From Uranotaenia lowii (Eukaryota > Arthropoda > Insecta > Diptera > Culicidae), in contig NC_073691.1 in assembly GCF_029784155.1 (NCBI RefSeq), positions 60,091,746 to 60,155,745 on the forward strand: 64,000 bases of DNA. The letters are read 5' to 3'. The translations under genes were made by a program, and so were the position numbers. The stretch's first letter is position 1. Every line of letters begins with the position of its first letter. This document shows, in pieces, positions 62,947 to 64,000 of this stretch. The notes beneath the pieces are model-generated. The model saw only the letters and a list, made by a program, of their open reading frames with translations, ran no database searches and was not told the DNA's origin.

Positions 62947-63440
62947 ATTTTCTGGCCTTTAGAAGCGTTTTTCTGGGATTCTGAGCTTAATTTGGGATCA
63001 AAACTTTAAAATTCCTTTTTTTTGCCTTTAGAAGCGTTTTTCGGGGATTCTGAGCTTAATTTGGGATCGAAACTTTAAAATGCATTTTCTGGCCTTTAGA
63101 AGCGTTTTTCGGGGATTCTGAGCTTAATTTGGGATCAAAACTTTAAAATGCATTTTCTAGCTTTTAGAAGCGTTTTTCGGGGATTCTGAGCTTAATTTAG
63201 GATCAAAACTTTAAAATGCATTTTCTGGCCTTCAGAAGCGTTTTTCGGGGATTCTGAGCTTAATTTGGGATCAAAACTTTAAAATGCATTTTCTGGCCTT
63301 TAGAAGCGTTTTTCGGGGATTCTGAACTTAATTTGGGATCAAAACTTTAAAATGCATTTTCTGGCCTTTAGAAGCGTTTTTCGGGGATTCTGAGCTTAAT
63401 TTGGGATCAAAACTTTAAAATGCATTTTCTGGCTTTTAGA

Positions 63441-63490
63441 AGCGTTTTTCGGGATTCTGAGCTTAATTTGGGATCAAAACTTTAAAATGC
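63441..63490. repeat. Monomer with one G lost (67 bp) and degenerate neighbours
   Basis: The G4 box reads CGGGATTC. Neighbouring monomers have GGCTTGTAG and GGCTTTAAG. The stretch from 62,887 to 63,590 has more private changes per monomer than the rest of domain D, consistent with an old domain edge. Confidence 0.7.
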
Positions 63491-63596
63491 ATTTTCTGGC
63501 TTGTAGAAGCGTTTTTCGGGGATTCTGAGCTTAATTTGGGATCAAAACTTTAAAATGCATTTTCTGGCTTTAAGAAGCGTTTTTCGGGGATTCTGA

Positions 63597-64000
63597 GCTT
63601 AATTTGGGATCTAAACTTTAAAAGGGATTTTGTGTCCTTTAGAAGCGTTTTTCGGGGATTCTGAGCTTAATTTGGGATCAAAACTTTAAAATGCATTTTC
63701 TGGCCTTTAGAAGCGTTTTTCGGGGATTCTGAGCTTAATTTGGGATCAAAACTTTAAAATGCATTTTCTGGCCTTTAGAAGCGTTTTTCGGGGATTCTGA
63801 GCTTAATTTGGGATCAAAACTTTAAAAGGGATTTTGTGTCCTTTAGAAGCGTTTTTCGGGGATTCTGAGCTTAATTTAGGATCAAAACTTTAAAATGCAT
63901 TTTCTGGCCTTTAGAAGCGTTTTTCGGGGATTCTGAGCTTAATTTGGGATCAAAACTTTAAAATGCATTTTCTGGCCTTTATAAGCGTTTTTCGGGGATT
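63597..64000. repeat. Return of C-edge monomer types at the end of the window
   Basis: GATCTAAACTTTAAAAGGG and GTGTCC appear again (63,605-63,640 and about 63,820-63,840), with TTTAGGATC in the next monomer. From about 63,790 to the end the sequence equals 45,370-45,580 at an offset of 18,420 bp, except g to t in ATAAGCG near 63,982. Confidence 0.82.

Larger units (their letters stand above)
55738..63596. repeat. Array domain D (poly-T, GGCTTTTAG, CCTTAAG, GGGGAGCTG variants)
   Basis: About 115 monomers. Markers are ATTCC followed by a T run replacing ATGCATTTTCTGG, GGCTTTTAG (c11t), CCTTAAGAAG, TTTAGGATC, AATGCGTTTTC, and a 67-bp monomer with GGGGAGCTGAG and AATTCGGG. Monomer length varies from 60 to 70 bp, in contrast to domain A. 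CCGCG occurs once, in a damaged monomer at 62,887. Confidence 0.87.
1..64000. repeat. 68-bp satellite DNA array, about 940 head-to-tail monomers
   Basis: The window starts and ends inside the array, so its true size is larger. The type monomer can be read at 137-204. Its landmarks in order are ATTTTCTGGCC (positions 1-11), TTTAGAAGCG (12-21), TTTTTCGGGGATTC (22-35), TGAGCTTAATTTGGG (36-50) and ATCAAAACTTTAAAATGC (51-68). G+C is 25 of 68. Forward stop codons start at monomer positions 14, 36, 42 and 61, and the reverse strand has stops in all three frames as well, so there is no coding capacity. No monomer is inverted and no unrelated insert was seen. Known biology: arrays of this kind form heterochromatin in eukaryotes. 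The family and host are not recognised. A centromeric role is possible but nothing in the sequence proves it. Confidence 0.98.

Noticed and set aside
1..64000. Possible protein-coding tandem repeat (68 is not a multiple of three, but 204 bp would be 68 codons)
   Set aside because: Stops start at monomer positions 14, 36, 42 and 61 on the forward strand and cover all three frames. The reverse strand also has stops in all frames in each monomer.
1..64000. CRISPR array
   Set aside because: There are no unique spacers. The whole 68 bp repeats with only a few variable sites.
1..64000. CENP-B box in the TTTTTCGGGGA region
   Set aside because: TTCG is present, but the required A and CGGG at the proper spacing (nTTCGnnnnAnnCGGGn) are not, in either the GGGG or the CCGCG form.
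1..64000. NF-kB/Rel-like site GGGGATTCT in every monomer
   Set aside because: It matches a loose consensus by short chance similarity, and repetition of one monomer is not independent evidence.
1..64000. TATA-like CTTTAAAA as a promoter in each monomer
   Set aside because: A/T-rich words of this length are expected in a 37% G+C repeat, and nothing else supports a promoter.
1..64000. Telomeric or G-quadruplex repeat because of GGGG and GGG runs
   Set aside because: There are only two short G runs per 68 bp, too far apart for a standard quadruplex, and the period is not that of a telomere.
1..64000. Stem-loop from AAGC (17-20) and GCTT (39-42)
   Set aside because: The stem is four base pairs with an 18-base loop and no extension, and GAACTT variants break it without any compensating change.

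Overview
The whole 64 kb window is one uninterrupted, head-to-tail satellite DNA array. The monomer is 68 bp (about 37% G+C), which gives about 940 copies, all in the same orientation. I found no gene, RNA gene, transposon, inversion or unique sequence. Stop codons occur in all three frames of both strands inside a single monomer, so no open frame longer than a few dozen codons can exist. A pure tandem array of this size with nested higher-order repeats (HORs) points to a eukaryotic chromosome and to heterochromatin, for example centromeric, pericentromeric or a heterochromatic block. I do not recognise the satellite family and cannot name the species.

The array falls into domains defined by diagnostic variants. 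Domain A (1-11,586) keeps an exact 68-bp register and carries the GTGTCC, GATCT/GATTT and CAAAATT variants. Domain B (11,587 to about 45,000) starts abruptly and carries CCGCG, GAACTT, GAACTCAA, ATGGCC and ATGGATT variants. It also has twelve copies of a strongly diverged 69-bp monomer. Domain C (about 45,000-55,737) carries CTGACC, a 67-bp GATCAAACT form, GATCC, GATTA, CCGGG and CTCAGTTT variants. Domain D (55,738 to about 63,596, with an early patch at 52,472-53,040) carries poly-T, GGCTTTTAG, CCTTAAG and GGGGAGCTG variants. From about 63,597 to the end the sequence returns to the monomer types found at the start of domain C.

Every domain contains HORs and block duplications. The clearest are a 4,488-bp (66-monomer) tandem unit in A with one mismatch noticed between copies, a 2,719-bp tandem duplication and an 8,090-bp-spaced duplication in B, blocks shared over 18 to 24 kb, a 3,262-bp-spaced duplication across C and D, and short 203-bp and 546-bp units in D. 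This pattern is what unequal exchange, gene conversion and segmental amplification produce in satellites. It is the main content of the window. Coordinates of HOR edges are limited by the spacing of diagnostic variants, usually within one monomer.
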